This document shows, one piece after another, positions 43,261 to 53,584 of a DNA stretch of 64,000 nt. Each line of letters opens with the position of its first letter. Positions within the stretch are counted from its first letter, which is position 1. The translations under genes and the position numbers were made by a program. Below the pieces are notes generated by a model, which saw nothing but the letters and a program-made list of their open reading frames with translations, was not told where the DNA came from and searched no databases. This stretch comes from Agriterribacter humi (GTDB lineage Bacteria > Bacteroidota > Bacteroidia > Chitinophagales > Chitinophagaceae), in the NCBI RefSeq assembly GCF_009192765.1, contig NZ_VOHQ01000001.1, positions 434,001-498,000 on the forward strand, read 5' to 3'.

Positions 43261-44157
43261 TCATTTTACTTCAGCGGGATCAAACAGGAGTGGAAAGAAT
43301 TGTCCTTCCATTTTTTGTCCTTTGGTTATAACGGGCACACCCTGCAGCAGTTCTTCATCTGTATTGGAAATGGTGCCTTCCTTAAATACATTGAGCACAA
43401 AAGCTCTTCGTGAACGGTTAGAACGATTTTCATGCGATCCATGCACCATAAGCGGGTGATGAAATGTGGCATACCCGGCTTTTAATTCAATGGGCACAGG
43501 TTTGAAAGCAGCTTTTTGCTCTTCCGTTAAAAATTGCTTTAACCCATCCATTTCTCCCGCCAGTTCAGGTTTCTTCAGCAATCCCCATTTATGGCTTCCG
43601 GGTATATAATATAAACACCCGTTTTCGGTAGTAGCATCGTCCAATGCCACCCAGCAGGTAAGATGCTGAATCGGGCCGGTACGTGTCCAGTAAGAATAAT
43701 CCTGGTGCCATGCCACTACACCTCCGTGATGAGCGGGCTTGCAAAAAAGCTGGTCGTGCCAGAACCGCACCGCCGCATTACCAAACAACTGGCTGGCAGC
43801 CATTACAAAGGCAGGATTCCAGAGCACATCATGAAAACCAGGCGTAATCCGCCAATGTCCGAGTGCATGGAACAATACCGTGTCCGGATCGGCCGATTCA
43901 TTAGAATGAAACTCGTGAAAAAGCCTGTTGCCCGGGTGAGCAGGATCTGTTATTTCAGCCAATTCCTTATTCAGTTGTTCAACCTGTTCGCTATCAAGCA
44001 ATTTAATGCCGCTGATATAGCCATATTCATTAAAAAAATCAATTTGCGCCTGCGTGAGTTTGTATTGTTCCCATCCTGCAGGAGTAGATGGCCATTGTAC
44101 AAAATCTGAAACAGGTGAAGAAGCAGTAGATAAATCTTTTATGATTGCATGATTCAT
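43261..44157 (-). CDS. phytanoyl-CoA dioxygenase (PhyH) family protein
   Basis: 298 residues from the ATG at 44155-44157 (MNHAIIKDL); the frame is open upstream to 44265 but that part is not family-like. Fe(II)/2-oxoglutarate oxygenase: the iron triad is His and Asp in WHQDYSYW (about 147-152) and the distal His in HHPLMVHGSHEN (about 238), with the 2-oxoglutarate Arg in RSRRAF. Substrate unknown; bacterial relatives hydroxylate small metabolites. It is followed by the M20 gene after 33 bp. Confidence 0.9.
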   Translation of the reverse strand: MNHAIIKDLSTASSPVSDFVQWPSTPAGWEQYKLTQAQIDFFNEYGYISGIKLLDSEQVEQLNKELAEITDPAHPGNRLFHEFHSNESADPDTVLFHALGHWRITPGFHDVLWNPAFVMAASQLFGNAAVRFWHDQLFCKPAHHGGVVAWHQDYSYWTRTGPIQHLTCWVALDDATTENGCLYYIPGSHKWGLLKKPELAGEMDGLKQFLTEEQKAAFKPVPIELKAGYATFHHPLMVHGSHENRSNRSRRAFVLNVFKEGTISNTDEELLQGVPVITKGQKMEGQFFPLLFDPAEVK

Positions 44158-44601
44158 ATTGCCTGGATTTGAAGTAAATATACAAAGTATAGCAAGATGC
44201 TTATTTTCCCGAACGCTAAAAATAGCATTTTCATCTGTAATAATAATTCTTTGCCTGTATTCCATGCTTACATGTTATGATACAAATACACTTTGCATGC
44301 GCAATTACTACAATACGGCGATCAATTTTGAAGAATGAAGATGCAAGCTGTTTATCGTTTATCATCCATATTGCCGACGATTATCATTCCTTCCTGCTTT
44401 CTCCTTTACTATTAAAAAACAGTTATTTCGGCACCGGGTTCGTATTGGTTTAAAATCCGGGAAATCAAAGAAGCCATTCCGGAGATACCCGGAATGGCTT
44501 CTTTAGTCATATTCAAGCACAATAACTCTATTATCCCTCATTTTGTGTTAACGCACCACCACTGCGGTCAATCTGGCTTACAACAGTTTTTCTTGAACTG
44601 C
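44158..44601. other. 444-bp gap upstream of PhyH and after GH16
   Basis: No gene. It holds the PhyH promoter region (A/T-rich, up to about 44300), a unique stretch with no clear signal, and the strong hairpin at 44467-44504 that ends GH16 transcripts. Between hairpin and GH16 stop there are about 95 bp of 3' untranslated sequence. Confidence 0.45.
44467..44504 (-). terminator. terminator after the GH16 gene
   Basis: A perfect 16-bp stem AAAGAAGCCATTCCGG / CCGGAATGGCTTCTTT with a 6-base loop. On the minus strand it ends in CTTTGATTTC, a weak T-tract. It is about 100 bp after the GH16 stop. Confidence 0.8.
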
Positions 44602-45408
44602 TTACTGGTATACTCTCACATAATCTATATCCATTGTCTGGGGAAAAACGGTATCATCAATTCCCATTTTCCCTCCCCAATCGCCACCAACAGCAACATT
44701 CAGCAACAAATGAAAACGCTGATCAAAAGGCCATTCCCGGAATGTTTTCTTTTCATTTGTGTAAGTAAAGTACAGCTCCTTATCTATAAAAATTTTAATC
44801 TCATTTTCATTCCAATCCAGGGTATACACGTGAAAAGCATCCGATAAATCAGAACGAAATACTTTTGCCCCTTTTTGTGTACCGATACTATGATTGTAGG
44901 CTCCTGTATGCACGGTACCAAAAATCGAATCGGGTAAATAACCCACATGTTCCATTATATCTATTTCGCCACTTACCGGCCAGTCGCCGTATTTCCATTC
45001 GGTGGGCAACATCCAGATGGCAGGCCACAAACCACGCCCCTCTGGCATTTTAGCCCTTATCTCAAACCTTCCGTATTTCCAGTCGCCCTTGTTTTTACTT
45101 AACAGCCTCGCAGATGTATAGGAAACTTCACCAATGTTTTCTTTAATAGCTGTAATATTCAATACACCATTTTTTACTGAAGCATTCTCCAGTTTTTTTT
45201 GAGTGTAATACTGCTTTTCATTATTGCCCCAGCCATGTCCCCCGGTATCATAACCCCATTTGGTGCTGTCGGGCAGGCCTGTATAATTGAACTCATCGCT
45301 CCACACCAATTTTCTTTTCAGTTTTCCGGGTTCATCTTTCTGTGCTTTTGCAGCCATGCAAAAGAAGCCGGACGTTGTTATTATTAGTATCGCAATTTTT
45401 CTAATCAT
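44602..45408 (-). CDS. glycoside hydrolase family 16 beta-glucanase, secreted
   Basis: 268 residues. Signal peptide 1-22 (ending KAQ). GH16 jelly-roll with the catalytic motif GEIDIMEH: nucleophile Glu148, Asp150 and acid/base Glu153. Other marks are LVWSDEFNYTG near the start, RFEIRAKMPEGRGLWPAIWMLP (in two parts, 114-135) and the end DYVRVYQ. The motif type ExDxxE (not ExDxE's variant) and the sequence surroundings fit laminarinases (beta-1,3- or 1,3-1,4-glucan). It follows susC and susD on the same strand and is the enzyme of this utilisation locus. Confidence 0.92.
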   Translation of the reverse strand: MIRKIAILIITTSGFFCMAAKAQKDEPGKLKRKLVWSDEFNYTGLPDSTKWGYDTGGHGWGNNEKQYYTQKKLENASVKNGVLNITAIKENIGEVSYTSARLLSKNKGDWKYGRFEIRAKMPEGRGLWPAIWMLPTEWKYGDWPVSGEIDIMEHVGYLPDSIFGTVHTGAYNHSIGTQKGAKVFRSDLSDAFHVYTLDWNENEIKIFIDKELYFTYTNEKKTFREWPFDQRFHLLLNVAVGGDWGGKMGIDDTVFPQTMDIDYVRVYQ

Positions 45409-45473
45409 TTTCCTTTTTTAAAATGTAAAAAATCGTTACAGCTAGCCGCTACAATATGTCTGCCCCAATACCC

Positions 45474-45522
45474 CCTGTTGCTGTTGTTGCACGTTTGTAC
45501 AACAACAGCAATACAAACAGGA
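45474..45522. other. long hairpin between susD and GH16
   Basis: TTGCTGTTGTTG (45478-45489) and CAACAACAGCAA (45500-45511) form a perfect 12-bp stem with a 10-base loop; an outer CCTGT/ACAGG pair extends it. No T-tract follows on the minus strand, so it may be an attenuating or RNA-protecting structure that sets the ratio of SusCD to enzyme. Confidence 0.6.
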
Positions 45523-45590
45523 GTTCTATACTAAAAAAGAGGTTATTATACCGGTATTACCCCTTTCATTTTTCACCTTAGAGAACAGCA

Positions 45591-47303
45591 TTAGTATCCG
45601 GGGTTTTGGTGATCCGTCAACGCCGGATTTCGTCCTAATGCACTCAACGGAATAGGCAACAGGTAATTCTTATTTTTGTCAAACGACCATTGCGGCGCCG
45701 CAGGAGGAATGGCACTGATTCTTTCGTAGTTATACCCACCACCACTCTTGGGAGTAATTTTCATTCCATGCATTATCTTGTTGAGGTTCACTTCTGCTAT
45801 TTCCCAGCGGATCAGATCGAAATAACGTTTACCCTCAAACGCCAGTTCTATTCTTCTTTCTCTACGGATCAGGTCGCGCATTTCTGCCTGCGTGGCGCCA
45901 GGATACACTTCAGTAAAAGTTGGAATGCCGGCACGTGTTCTTATTTCGTCTATTGCCGCGTATACTGATTCATCGGGACCCACAGCTTCATTCTGTGCTT
46001 CAGCATAATTCAACAATACTTCCGCATAGCGGAAATAGTAATAATTCTGCGCGCTGGCCGCCCACTGGAAAATGTTCACTGTAGTGTCCATGCGCTTTTT
46101 GGTGCAATAGCCTGTATTGGTATTATCGCTGGCATCTGCCAGGTCTATTTCATTACTACCCGATCCTACAGCACTCATAAAGGGTAGCCCGTTAAATGTA
46201 TTGCCGTTATATAAGATCGACTGCATGAAACGCGGCTCCCTGTTGGCATAAGGATTATGTGGATCATATCCCGATCCTGCATCCGTAATAGCCTTACCGT
46301 TAGCCATGGCGTAATCGTCTACCAGTTCCTGCGTAGGTGTAGAACCGCCCCAGCTCAGCCATTGCGTACCCACGTTGTTAGGTCCCTGGTAGCCAAGAAT
46401 ATTACTGCCCTGTTTTACAGTAAGGTATTCGCGGTACAATATTCCTTCGTTGTTGTTGTTGCCGGTGGTGAGAAAAAATTCATCGTATTTGGGATGAAGC
46501 GAATAACCCATTTCCATTACCTGTTTGTTGGTAGCGGCGGCTGTAGCCCACCTGCTCAATTCATTACCGGGGTTGTTGTGTTTGCTTGCGTAAAACAATT
46601 CTACCCAGCCTTTAATGGTCAAAGCTGCACCCCTGGTTATCTTTCCGGCGCCATCATTACCGTTGTTTGCGGGCAGCATCGCAGCGGCATCTGCCAATTC
46701 CTTTTGTATAAAATCAAAAGTTTCGTCAAAACTGGCCCGGGGATGAAAGATCGCTTCTCCGTCAGTTTCGCGGTTGTCTGGCTTAGTGATAAGTGGCACG
46801 CCCCCGTACAGCATCCATAGCTGGTGGTAAAAATAAGCACGCAATACTTTTGCTTCTCCCAACTTTCTTTGTTTATATTCATCAGACAAAACTGAGTTTT
46901 CAACTCCCTGGATAAACACATTGCATTTTCTCACTCGTTTGTACAGTGTAGTCCAGTCGAGCCACATAGAAGCAGGCGCCCAATCGTACCAAAGAACCGT
47001 ATTCGCGTTTATGGTAGTCTTGCTCCTTGCCACCTGCGAACTGATGTTCCAGTTAAAACCTGTCATTAAATCATCTGTCCACGCGTCAAATGGTTCGAAT
47101 ATAAAATTGTACAAGTCGGGAAGATTACTGTATACATCGTTCAACACCAGGTCGGCAGATGCTTCGGTAGAAAATGCCGTTTCACTGGTCACCGCGCCAG
47201 TGTTGGGTACTTCCAGAAAATCGTCTTTGCTGCAACCCGAAAATAAAATAGCAACAGCAACACTCAATGAAAAAAATCGATTCTTATTTATGATAAATGT
47301 CAT
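45591..47303 (-). CDS. SusD/RagB family nutrient-binding lipoprotein
   Basis: 570 residues. Lipobox LFSGC (Cys24) for surface anchoring. SusD N-terminal FLEVPNTGAV, TPR-like helices, and the C-terminal RRERRIELAFEGKRYFDLIRW (in two pieces) plus PIPLSALGRNPALTDHQNPGY, all typical. It caps the SusC barrel on the cell surface and binds the glycan to be imported. It starts 25 bp after the susC stop, so the two are coupled. The glycan is probably a beta-glucan in view of GH16 downstream; that is inference. Confidence 0.94.
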   Translation of the reverse strand: MTFIINKNRFFSLSVAVAILFSGCSKDDFLEVPNTGAVTSETAFSTEASADLVLNDVYSNLPDLYNFIFEPFDAWTDDLMTGFNWNISSQVARSKTTINANTVLWYDWAPASMWLDWTTLYKRVRKCNVFIQGVENSVLSDEYKQRKLGEAKVLRAYFYHQLWMLYGGVPLITKPDNRETDGEAIFHPRASFDETFDFIQKELADAAAMLPANNGNDGAGKITRGAALTIKGWVELFYASKHNNPGNELSRWATAAATNKQVMEMGYSLHPKYDEFFLTTGNNNNEGILYREYLTVKQGSNILGYQGPNNVGTQWLSWGGSTPTQELVDDYAMANGKAITDAGSGYDPHNPYANREPRFMQSILYNGNTFNGLPFMSAVGSGSNEIDLADASDNTNTGYCTKKRMDTTVNIFQWAASAQNYYYFRYAEVLLNYAEAQNEAVGPDESVYAAIDEIRTRAGIPTFTEVYPGATQAEMRDLIRRERRIELAFEGKRYFDLIRWEIAEVNLNKIMHGMKITPKSGGGYNYERISAIPPAAPQWSFDKNKNYLLPIPLSALGRNPALTDHQNPGY

Positions 47304-47327
47304 AACGTTTACAATTAAGGTTTACGA

Positions 47328-50300
47328 TTAAAATTGTACTCTTAATCCTGCTGTCAATGCTTTTTGCGTAGGGAAATACCAACCCCTGCCATTGCTCACT
47401 TCCGGATCGAAGTTTTCTATAGGCGTCCAGGTAATGATGTTCTGTCCCGACAGGTATACAGAAACCATACTCATTCCCCACTTGCTGGTAATGCTGTTAG
47501 GAATGGTATAGCTCAGCATTCCTGTTCTTAAGCGCAGGTAAGCCACACTTCTCTGCCAAAAGGTAGAAGTTTGTACGTTGTTTGCGCTGGGCGTGGTGGT
47601 CATCCTTGGATAGGAGGCATTTGGGTTTTCCGGTGTCCAATAGTCGAGTGTAGTAATCGCGGCGTTCTTGTTGTTATCGAATGCCCAGGCCGCACTGCTC
47701 GAAATTTGTATATCCCGCTGCCCCACACCCTGGAAAAGCAAAGACAATTCAAAACCCTTCCAACTGATGCTGGGCGTAAAGCCATATATAATAGCAGGAT
47801 AAGTAGGATATCCCATAGCTACCTGGTCGTTAAAATCAATCAATCCATCGGGTTTGCCATCAGGTCCGCTGATATCTGCATACCTGATGTCGCCCGGATA
47901 CAAATTCTGGGTAAATACCTGCTTTGCAATTCCATCTTTCAAAACCCCCGGAGCGGAAAAATCACCTTCAGTAAAATATCCGGTCGCTTTATATCCAAAC
48001 GGCACATCCAATGACCTGCCGGTTTTACGAAGATTCGGATTGTCGAAGGTGGCAGGATCTTCAAATATCTCTACCATTTTGTTCTTCACATAGGTAAAGT
48101 TACCGGTGACGCCTACCCGAAGATCGTTATTGATATTGTAGCCGCTTGAAACAGTGAATTCAAAGCCGCGGTTATCCATGATACCGGCATTCACCTGCGA
48201 AAGGTCTACCCCATATTCCACCGGTACGGTTACATTAGGAGCAAGCAACATATTAGCTCTTTTCTCCTTGAAATAATCGGCCTCGATATTCAACAAGCCT
48301 CCAAACAATCTCGCTTCAATACCAATATCGGTTTTAGATGCTTTTTCCCAGGTGATATTGGGATTGGGTTCTGCCCTTTCATACAAGCCCTGGGTTTGCG
48401 ATCCGTTTAAAATTGCCGAATTGCCGTATAAGGTAAACCCTGTTTGATATTGGTAGGGACTTCCTGCAAGATTTGCCGACTGCCCCCATGATCCACGCAG
48501 TTTCAGTTCATCTATCCACTTTATGTTCTCCATGAATTTTTCCTGCGATAAACGCCATGCGGCGGAAAATGCCGGGAAAAATCCAAACCTGCGGCCCGGG
48601 GCAAAAAAGTAGTGCCCATCGTAGCGGCCTGCAGCTTCGAACAAATATTTGTCGTTGTAACCATATGTTACCCTATACACTACCGAACGTTGTTTGGTGC
48701 CCATAGAATTACCATCATTGCTGAGATCGGTTTCGCCCGAACCACCTGCAAACAATTCGGGGATGGGCAGGTTATAATTATTCCTGCCGGCACTAAAACG
48801 TTGTGACGTAGTATTTCTTGATTCAAGCACCACTAAACCGGTTACATCATGATTACCGAAATTTCCTGAATAATTGATATAGCCCTGGTAAGTAAATGCC
48901 TGGGTTTGGTGATACTCCTGGCTGAATGATGGAAGTGTTGATGGCGCTATCAATGGATAAGTATAAGGGTTTGTAGTAGTATCAACAGTATAAAAAGGAA
49001 AAGGCTCGTACCACGCACGGGTAACACTTGCTATACCGCTATTGGTAGTATTGAACGGGTCGAAGGGATTAAAATCGTATGAACCTACAAATTTCAGGCT
49101 CAATCCTTTTACTGGTAATTTTTGCTCTATAGAGAGCTGACTAAGCAGCGTGTTACCTGTAATATCCTGGTAACTTGGATTATCATAAAAATAGGCATAC
49201 ATGTAAGGATGCAGCCCGTTGCTATATATTAAAGGAGTGCTGTTGGAAACGGTGTTGATCAGGTTTTCAAAAAGGCTCTGGTTGTTATATCCTGCACCGG
49301 TAAGGTCTCTTTTTTCAACGCGACCATTTAATGACAGGTCTATTGTTGTAGTTTTGGTAGCCTGAGCCTGGAGGCTGGCAGAAACATTATAACGCTGGTA
49401 TTTTATACCCGGGAACATCCCTTCCTGGTTCAGGTAGCCCAACCCCATTGCATACTTAATTGCTTCCGTACCGCCATTAAGCGTTAAACTATGACTCGTT
49501 ATTAAGGTATTTTTTGAAATCATATCTCCTACCGGGTCAATATTGGGATATTTGTCCGGATCAGAGCCATCCCGGTATTTTTGTAATTCATTTTCGTCAA
49601 AAGGCATTTCTGTTGATCCCGCATTACGGGCGCCTTCATTTTTCATCAGGGCATACTGATACGAATTAACGAAACGCGGGATAACTGTAGGATTTTGAAA
49701 GCCCACATACCCTTCATAGCTCAGGGTAGGTTTCCCGGTTTTCCCCTTTTTTGTGGTAACCAGGATTACTCCGTTAGCACCACCCAGGCCGTAAGGCGCC
49801 ACGGCAGCGGCGTCTTTTAATACATTAATGGTTTCAATATCCGCCGGGTTTAACTGGCTGAAGTTCCTGGGAACTCCATCCACTATTATCAGCGGAGCTG
49901 AGTTACCATTAGTGCCAATACCCCGTATCATTATCCGGGAAGCATCGTTACCCGCCTGGCCGCTGGCTTGGGTAAACAATACGCCGGATGCCCTGCCACC
50001 CAACGCATTGGTGAGGTCGCCTACGGGCTGGCGTTGAATATCTCCCCCTTTAACAGAGGAAACCGAGGCTGTGAGCGAGGTTTTCTTTTGCGTACCATAT
50101 CCCACTACCACCACCTCTTCTAAATTGTCGCCACCGGTTTCCAGCTCAAAATTTTGTACGCCGCCATTAGTGATTACCCGCTCCAGGCTCACCATGCCGG
50201 CATAAGTTACCACTAAAATACTGCCCGACTTAGGGACAGTGATTGTAAAGCTCCCTTGCGCATCAGTAATAACAGACGCACTCCCGTCTTTTATACTAAC

Positions 50301-50444
50301 AGTAGCGCCTGGCAGCGATTCGCCTGTTGCCCTGCTGGTTACTTTACCCGAAATCTGTAGTGATTGTGAAAAAACTTTAAAAGTGAGGCTATGCAATAGA
50401 AATACTATGCATAGTTGCAATGCAATTTTCATTTTCATAAGCAA
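47328..50444 (-). CDS. SusC/RagA family TonB-linked outer membrane transporter
   Basis: 1038 residues. Signal peptide (about 1-27, ending FSQ), a CarboxypepD-regulatory-like domain (ISGKVTSRATGESLPGATV; about 30-110), the SusC motif EEVVVVGYGTQKK, a plug domain with LIIVDGVP and LKDAAAVAPYGLGGANGVILVTTKKG (in pieces, 180-225), then a 22-strand barrel ending LTAGLRVQF with the terminal Phe. With SusD it imports oligosaccharides at the cost of TonB energy. The start may be Met1 or Met3. The divergent SusR-like gene lies 184 bp upstream and is the likely activator. Confidence 0.95.
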   Translation of the reverse strand: MLMKMKIALQLCIVFLLHSLTFKVFSQSLQISGKVTSRATGESLPGATVSIKDGSASVITDAQGSFTITVPKSGSILVVTYAGMVSLERVITNGGVQNFELETGGDNLEEVVVVGYGTQKKTSLTASVSSVKGGDIQRQPVGDLTNALGGRASGVLFTQASGQAGNDASRIMIRGIGTNGNSAPLIIVDGVPRNFSQLNPADIETINVLKDAAAVAPYGLGGANGVILVTTKKGKTGKPTLSYEGYVGFQNPTVIPRFVNSYQYALMKNEGARNAGSTEMPFDENELQKYRDGSDPDKYPNIDPVGDMISKNTLITSHSLTLNGGTEAIKYAMGLGYLNQEGMFPGIKYQRYNVSASLQAQATKTTTIDLSLNGRVEKRDLTGAGYNNQSLFENLINTVSNSTPLIYSNGLHPYMYAYFYDNPSYQDITGNTLLSQLSIEQKLPVKGLSLKFVGSYDFNPFDPFNTTNSGIASVTRAWYEPFPFYTVDTTTNPYTYPLIAPSTLPSFSQEYHQTQAFTYQGYINYSGNFGNHDVTGLVVLESRNTTSQRFSAGRNNYNLPIPELFAGGSGETDLSNDGNSMGTKQRSVVYRVTYGYNDKYLFEAAGRYDGHYFFAPGRRFGFFPAFSAAWRLSQEKFMENIKWIDELKLRGSWGQSANLAGSPYQYQTGFTLYGNSAILNGSQTQGLYERAEPNPNITWEKASKTDIGIEARLFGGLLNIEADYFKEKRANMLLAPNVTVPVEYGVDLSQVNAGIMDNRGFEFTVSSGYNINNDLRVGVTGNFTYVKNKMVEIFEDPATFDNPNLRKTGRSLDVPFGYKATGYFTEGDFSAPGVLKDGIAKQVFTQNLYPGDIRYADISGPDGKPDGLIDFNDQVAMGYPTYPAIIYGFTPSISWKGFELSLLFQGVGQRDIQISSSAAWAFDNNKNAAITTLDYWTPENPNASYPRMTTTPSANNVQTSTFWQRSVAYLRLRTGMLSYTIPNSITSKWGMSMVSVYLSGQNIITWTPIENFDPEVSNGRGWYFPTQKALTAGLRVQF

Positions 50445-50628
50445 TCAATTAATAATGGCAGTAGTGATGAATAGTTTGGTCAGATCATAAAACTATCAAA
50501 AAAAATCGCTATTGATTGGTTTTACACTACATCACTACTTCATCATATCATACTATCTGCATTTAAATTGCTACTTCAATAATACATCTAAGTGCTTTTT
50601 CCTTAATTTAGTTTTAACTTTCTGCTAT

Positions 50629-53547
50629 ATGAAGCAAACGTTTGCATTGCTGATTGCCTTACAATGCTCTGTATGCGGGCTTTGTCAAAATACGATTGGA
50701 CTCCCGGAAATCATCAACTTTTCCAAACATGTGTATAAGGCCGGAACTCAAAATTGGGACATTTGCCAGGATGCAAACGGGCTTCTTTATTTTGCCAATA
50801 ATGAAGGGCTTTTAAGCTTTGATGGTACCTACTGGAAAATTTACCCGCTTCCCAATAAAACAATTGTTCGTTCGGTAGCCATAGGCGCCGACAATAATAT
50901 ATATACGGGCGGGCAGGATGAGATCGGTTATTTTTCACCCGATTCAAATGGCTCCCTGACTTATCATTCCCTAAAAAGCCTTATTCCGGAAAAATACAGA
51001 TCCTTTGCCGATGTATGGGATATTGTTTGCAGGGATAACCAGGTTTTTTTTCGTTCCAATGAACAAATATTACAGTTTTCGGGCAGCACAATTACGGTGC
51101 ACCCTGCCGCCAACTGGTTATTCATGGGCGCCACCAAAGACATGTTCATTGCACAGGATTATTACAGGGGTATACTCAAATTCGATAAAGATATGTGGAT
51201 ACCGGTTGCCGGCAAAGGTGCATTGCCAGAGGGTTTCCTTATTACAGCCGTACTGCCAGCCGGAAAAGACAGCGCTTTTATAACCAGTCTAAAACATGGC
51301 ATATACCTGTACACAAAAAACAGCCTTACTCCCTTTTCTTCACCAGCGCTTAAAGCCATTGCAGCGTATCATATATACAGTGCTGCAGTTATTGATGGGA
51401 ACCGCTTTGCCCTTGCTACCACCACTAAGGGTTGCATCATAATAGATAAAAAAGGCAACCCCGTTCAGCAATTTTCGCGTTTGGAAGGTCTCCAAAATAA
51501 TAATGTGCTTAGTATTTTCCCTGATAAGAATAAAAATCTTTGGCTGGGACTTGACAGCGGTATTGATTTCATAGCTTATAACAGCGCTATCAAGCACATC
51601 TTTCCTGATATGCCCAATGAAGGAGCCGGTTATTCCTCCATTATTTACAACAATCATTTATATATAGCTACTACCAATGGTTTATACCAGGCTCCATTAT
51701 ATGAAAATGAAGATCTAAGCTTTGTAAAGGGAAGCTTTAAGCTGGTTGAAAACACCAGGGGGCAGGTATGGAATCTTTCTGAAGTAAATGGAAAACTGCT
51801 GATCGGACATCATGAAGGCTTCCGTGAGGTCAAAGGCGACAGGGCCATTACTATGGATAATACTATAGGATTCTGGACCTTTTTGCCTTTAACTTCCGTT
51901 CTCCCCTCCCCTGTTATGGTAGCAGGCACTTACAATGGGATACGATTTTATAATTATCAAAACGGGCAATTCAGTAAGAAACATGTTGACGCAAACTTTG
52001 AGTCGGCCCGTTTTGTAACCGTCTCCAATAACAATGTATGGGTGTCTCATCCCTATAAAGGTATATACCGTGTGCAGTTGCAGAGCAATGGTGAGCCAAT
52101 AGTAAAAGCATATACGGGTAAACAAGGTGTAGGACTCAGCCTCAATGGCAACTATATTTTTAAAATAAAGAACCGGGTGGTGGTTGCTACTGAAAACGGT
52201 ATATATGAATACAATGAACAGTCTGATCAATTTGAGCCTTCCGCTTATTTTAGATCTCTTTTCGGGCAAACCATTGTGCGTTACCTGAAAGAAGATCCGG
52301 CAGGAAATATATGGTTTGTGTTTGGCAAAAACCTTGGAGTAGTAGACTATTCAACCAATAAGCCAAATATCATTTATATAAGCGAGCTTAACCGCAAATT
52401 AGTGAGTGGATTTGAACAGGTATATCCTGCAGACGAGAGCAATATCTTTGTTGGATCAGAAAAAGGATATTTTCATATCAATTACGCCAAATACAAACGC
52501 AATCACCCACTCCTGCAGGTACAGCTACGGAAAGCTACGGCAAGGGGGGCAACAGACAGCCTTTTATTCAACGGCTATTTTAATAAGGTTAACGAACCAC
52601 AACTGCAGATCGCTACACCTGCTGTTTCATATCAATGGAATTCATTTCATTTCGAATTTTCATCTCCCCTCTATGAGCAACAATCCAATATTGAATACAG
52701 TTGCTTTTTGAAAGGCTACGACAACAAATGGTCGGAATGGAACAATAAAACAGAAAGGGATTATGTATACCTGCCGGCAGGCAGTTACGCGCTTGAGATA
52801 AGAGGCAGAAATAACATGGGGAGTGAATCGCAGGTATACAAATATTCATTTATGATACTTCCTCCCTGGTATCAAACATGGTGGGCATACGCCATTTATG
52901 CCTGTATATTGTTGTATGGCTTGTATATGATATACCGCTGGCAAAAACAAAAATTCATGCGGCAGCGTGAGCGATATGAAGAAAGGCAGAAGCAACTGCG
53001 TGACCTGCACCAGCTTGAGATGGAAAAAAATGAAAAGGAAATTGTAACGCTGCGCAATGAAAAGCTTGAAGCAGAAATAAATCATAAAAACAAAGAGATG
53101 GCCTCAGCCACCATGCACCTTGTAAAAAAAGGAGAGCTGATAACCCGGATAAAAGATGAATTGCAGCGCCTTACTAAAAATACAGGGGAAGAAAAATCGC
53201 TGGATGCACTAAAAAAAATGATCAGGACCTTAGGTGAGGACGACAAGGTGGATGAGGACTGGGATCATTTTACGGTTCATTTTGATAAAGCGCATAATGA
53301 TTTTTTTGTAGCCCTAAAGGAAAAACACATCAATCTTACTCCCAACGAGCTGAAATTATGCGCCTATCTGCGTATGAATCTCAGCACCAAAGAAATGGCA
53401 CAACTCATGAACATTTCCGTTAGAGGCGTGGAAATAAGCCGGTACCGACTGAGAAAAAAATTACAAATCCCCACAGAAACCAATTTGTTTACGTACTTAC
53501 TCAATTTTCACGGAAATGGCAAAGAAGATAACCATGAATTGAACTAA
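50629..53547 (+). CDS. SusR-like one-piece sensor-regulator (propeller, Y_Y_Y, LuxR HTH)
   Basis: 972 residues from the ATG at 50629 (MKQTFALLIALQC...GLCQ), a signal peptide. Residues about 25-650 carry repeated Reg_prop-type blades (QDANGLLYFANNEGLLSFDG, FPDKNKNLWLGLDSGI, EDPAGNIWFVFGKNLG), then a triple-Tyr (Y_Y_Y) domain (about 660-742), one membrane helix (about 751-772), a charged coiled coil (775-865) and a C-terminal LuxR-type HTH (LTPNELKLCAYLRMNLSTKE, 903 on; ISVRGVEISRYRLRKKL). The protein senses oligosaccharide in the periplasm and binds DNA directly, without a kinase. It is divergent from the susC operon, its probable target. Confidence 0.9.
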   Translation: MKQTFALLIALQCSVCGLCQNTIGLPEIINFSKHVYKAGTQNWDICQDANGLLYFANNEGLLSFDGTYWKIYPLPNKTIVRSVAIGADNNIYTGGQDEIGYFSPDSNGSLTYHSLKSLIPEKYRSFADVWDIVCRDNQVFFRSNEQILQFSGSTITVHPAANWLFMGATKDMFIAQDYYRGILKFDKDMWIPVAGKGALPEGFLITAVLPAGKDSAFITSLKHGIYLYTKNSLTPFSSPALKAIAAYHIYSAAVIDGNRFALATTTKGCIIIDKKGNPVQQFSRLEGLQNNNVLSIFPDKNKNLWLGLDSGIDFIAYNSAIKHIFPDMPNEGAGYSSIIYNNHLYIATTNGLYQAPLYENEDLSFVKGSFKLVENTRGQVWNLSEVNGKLLIGHHEGFREVKGDRAITMDNTIGFWTFLPLTSVLPSPVMVAGTYNGIRFYNYQNGQFSKKHVDANFESARFVTVSNNNVWVSHPYKGIYRVQLQSNGEPIVKAYTGKQGVGLSLNGNYIFKIKNRVVVATENGIYEYNEQSDQFEPSAYFRSLFGQTIVRYLKEDPAGNIWFVFGKNLGVVDYSTNKPNIIYISELNRKLVSGFEQVYPADESNIFVGSEKGYFHINYAKYKRNHPLLQVQLRKATARGATDSLLFNGYFNKVNEPQLQIATPAVSYQWNSFHFEFSSPLYEQQSNIEYSCFLKGYDNKWSEWNNKTERDYVYLPAGSYALEIRGRNNMGSESQVYKYSFMILPPWYQTWWAYAIYACILLYGLYMIYRWQKQKFMRQRERYEERQKQLRDLHQLEMEKNEKEIVTLRNEKLEAEINHKNKEMASATMHLVKKGELITRIKDELQRLTKNTGEEKSLDALKKMIRTLGEDDKVDEDWDHFTVHFDKAHNDFFVALKEKHINLTPNELKLCAYLRMNLSTKEMAQLMNISVRGVEISRYRLRKKLQIPTETNLFTYLLNFHGNGKEDNHELN

Positions 53548-53584
53548 TTCGGAATGCCGGGTATTAATGGACTGCAAAAGCATC

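Noticed and set aside
48612-48806. Frames antisense to susC
   Set aside because: Shadows of the SusC coding sequence.
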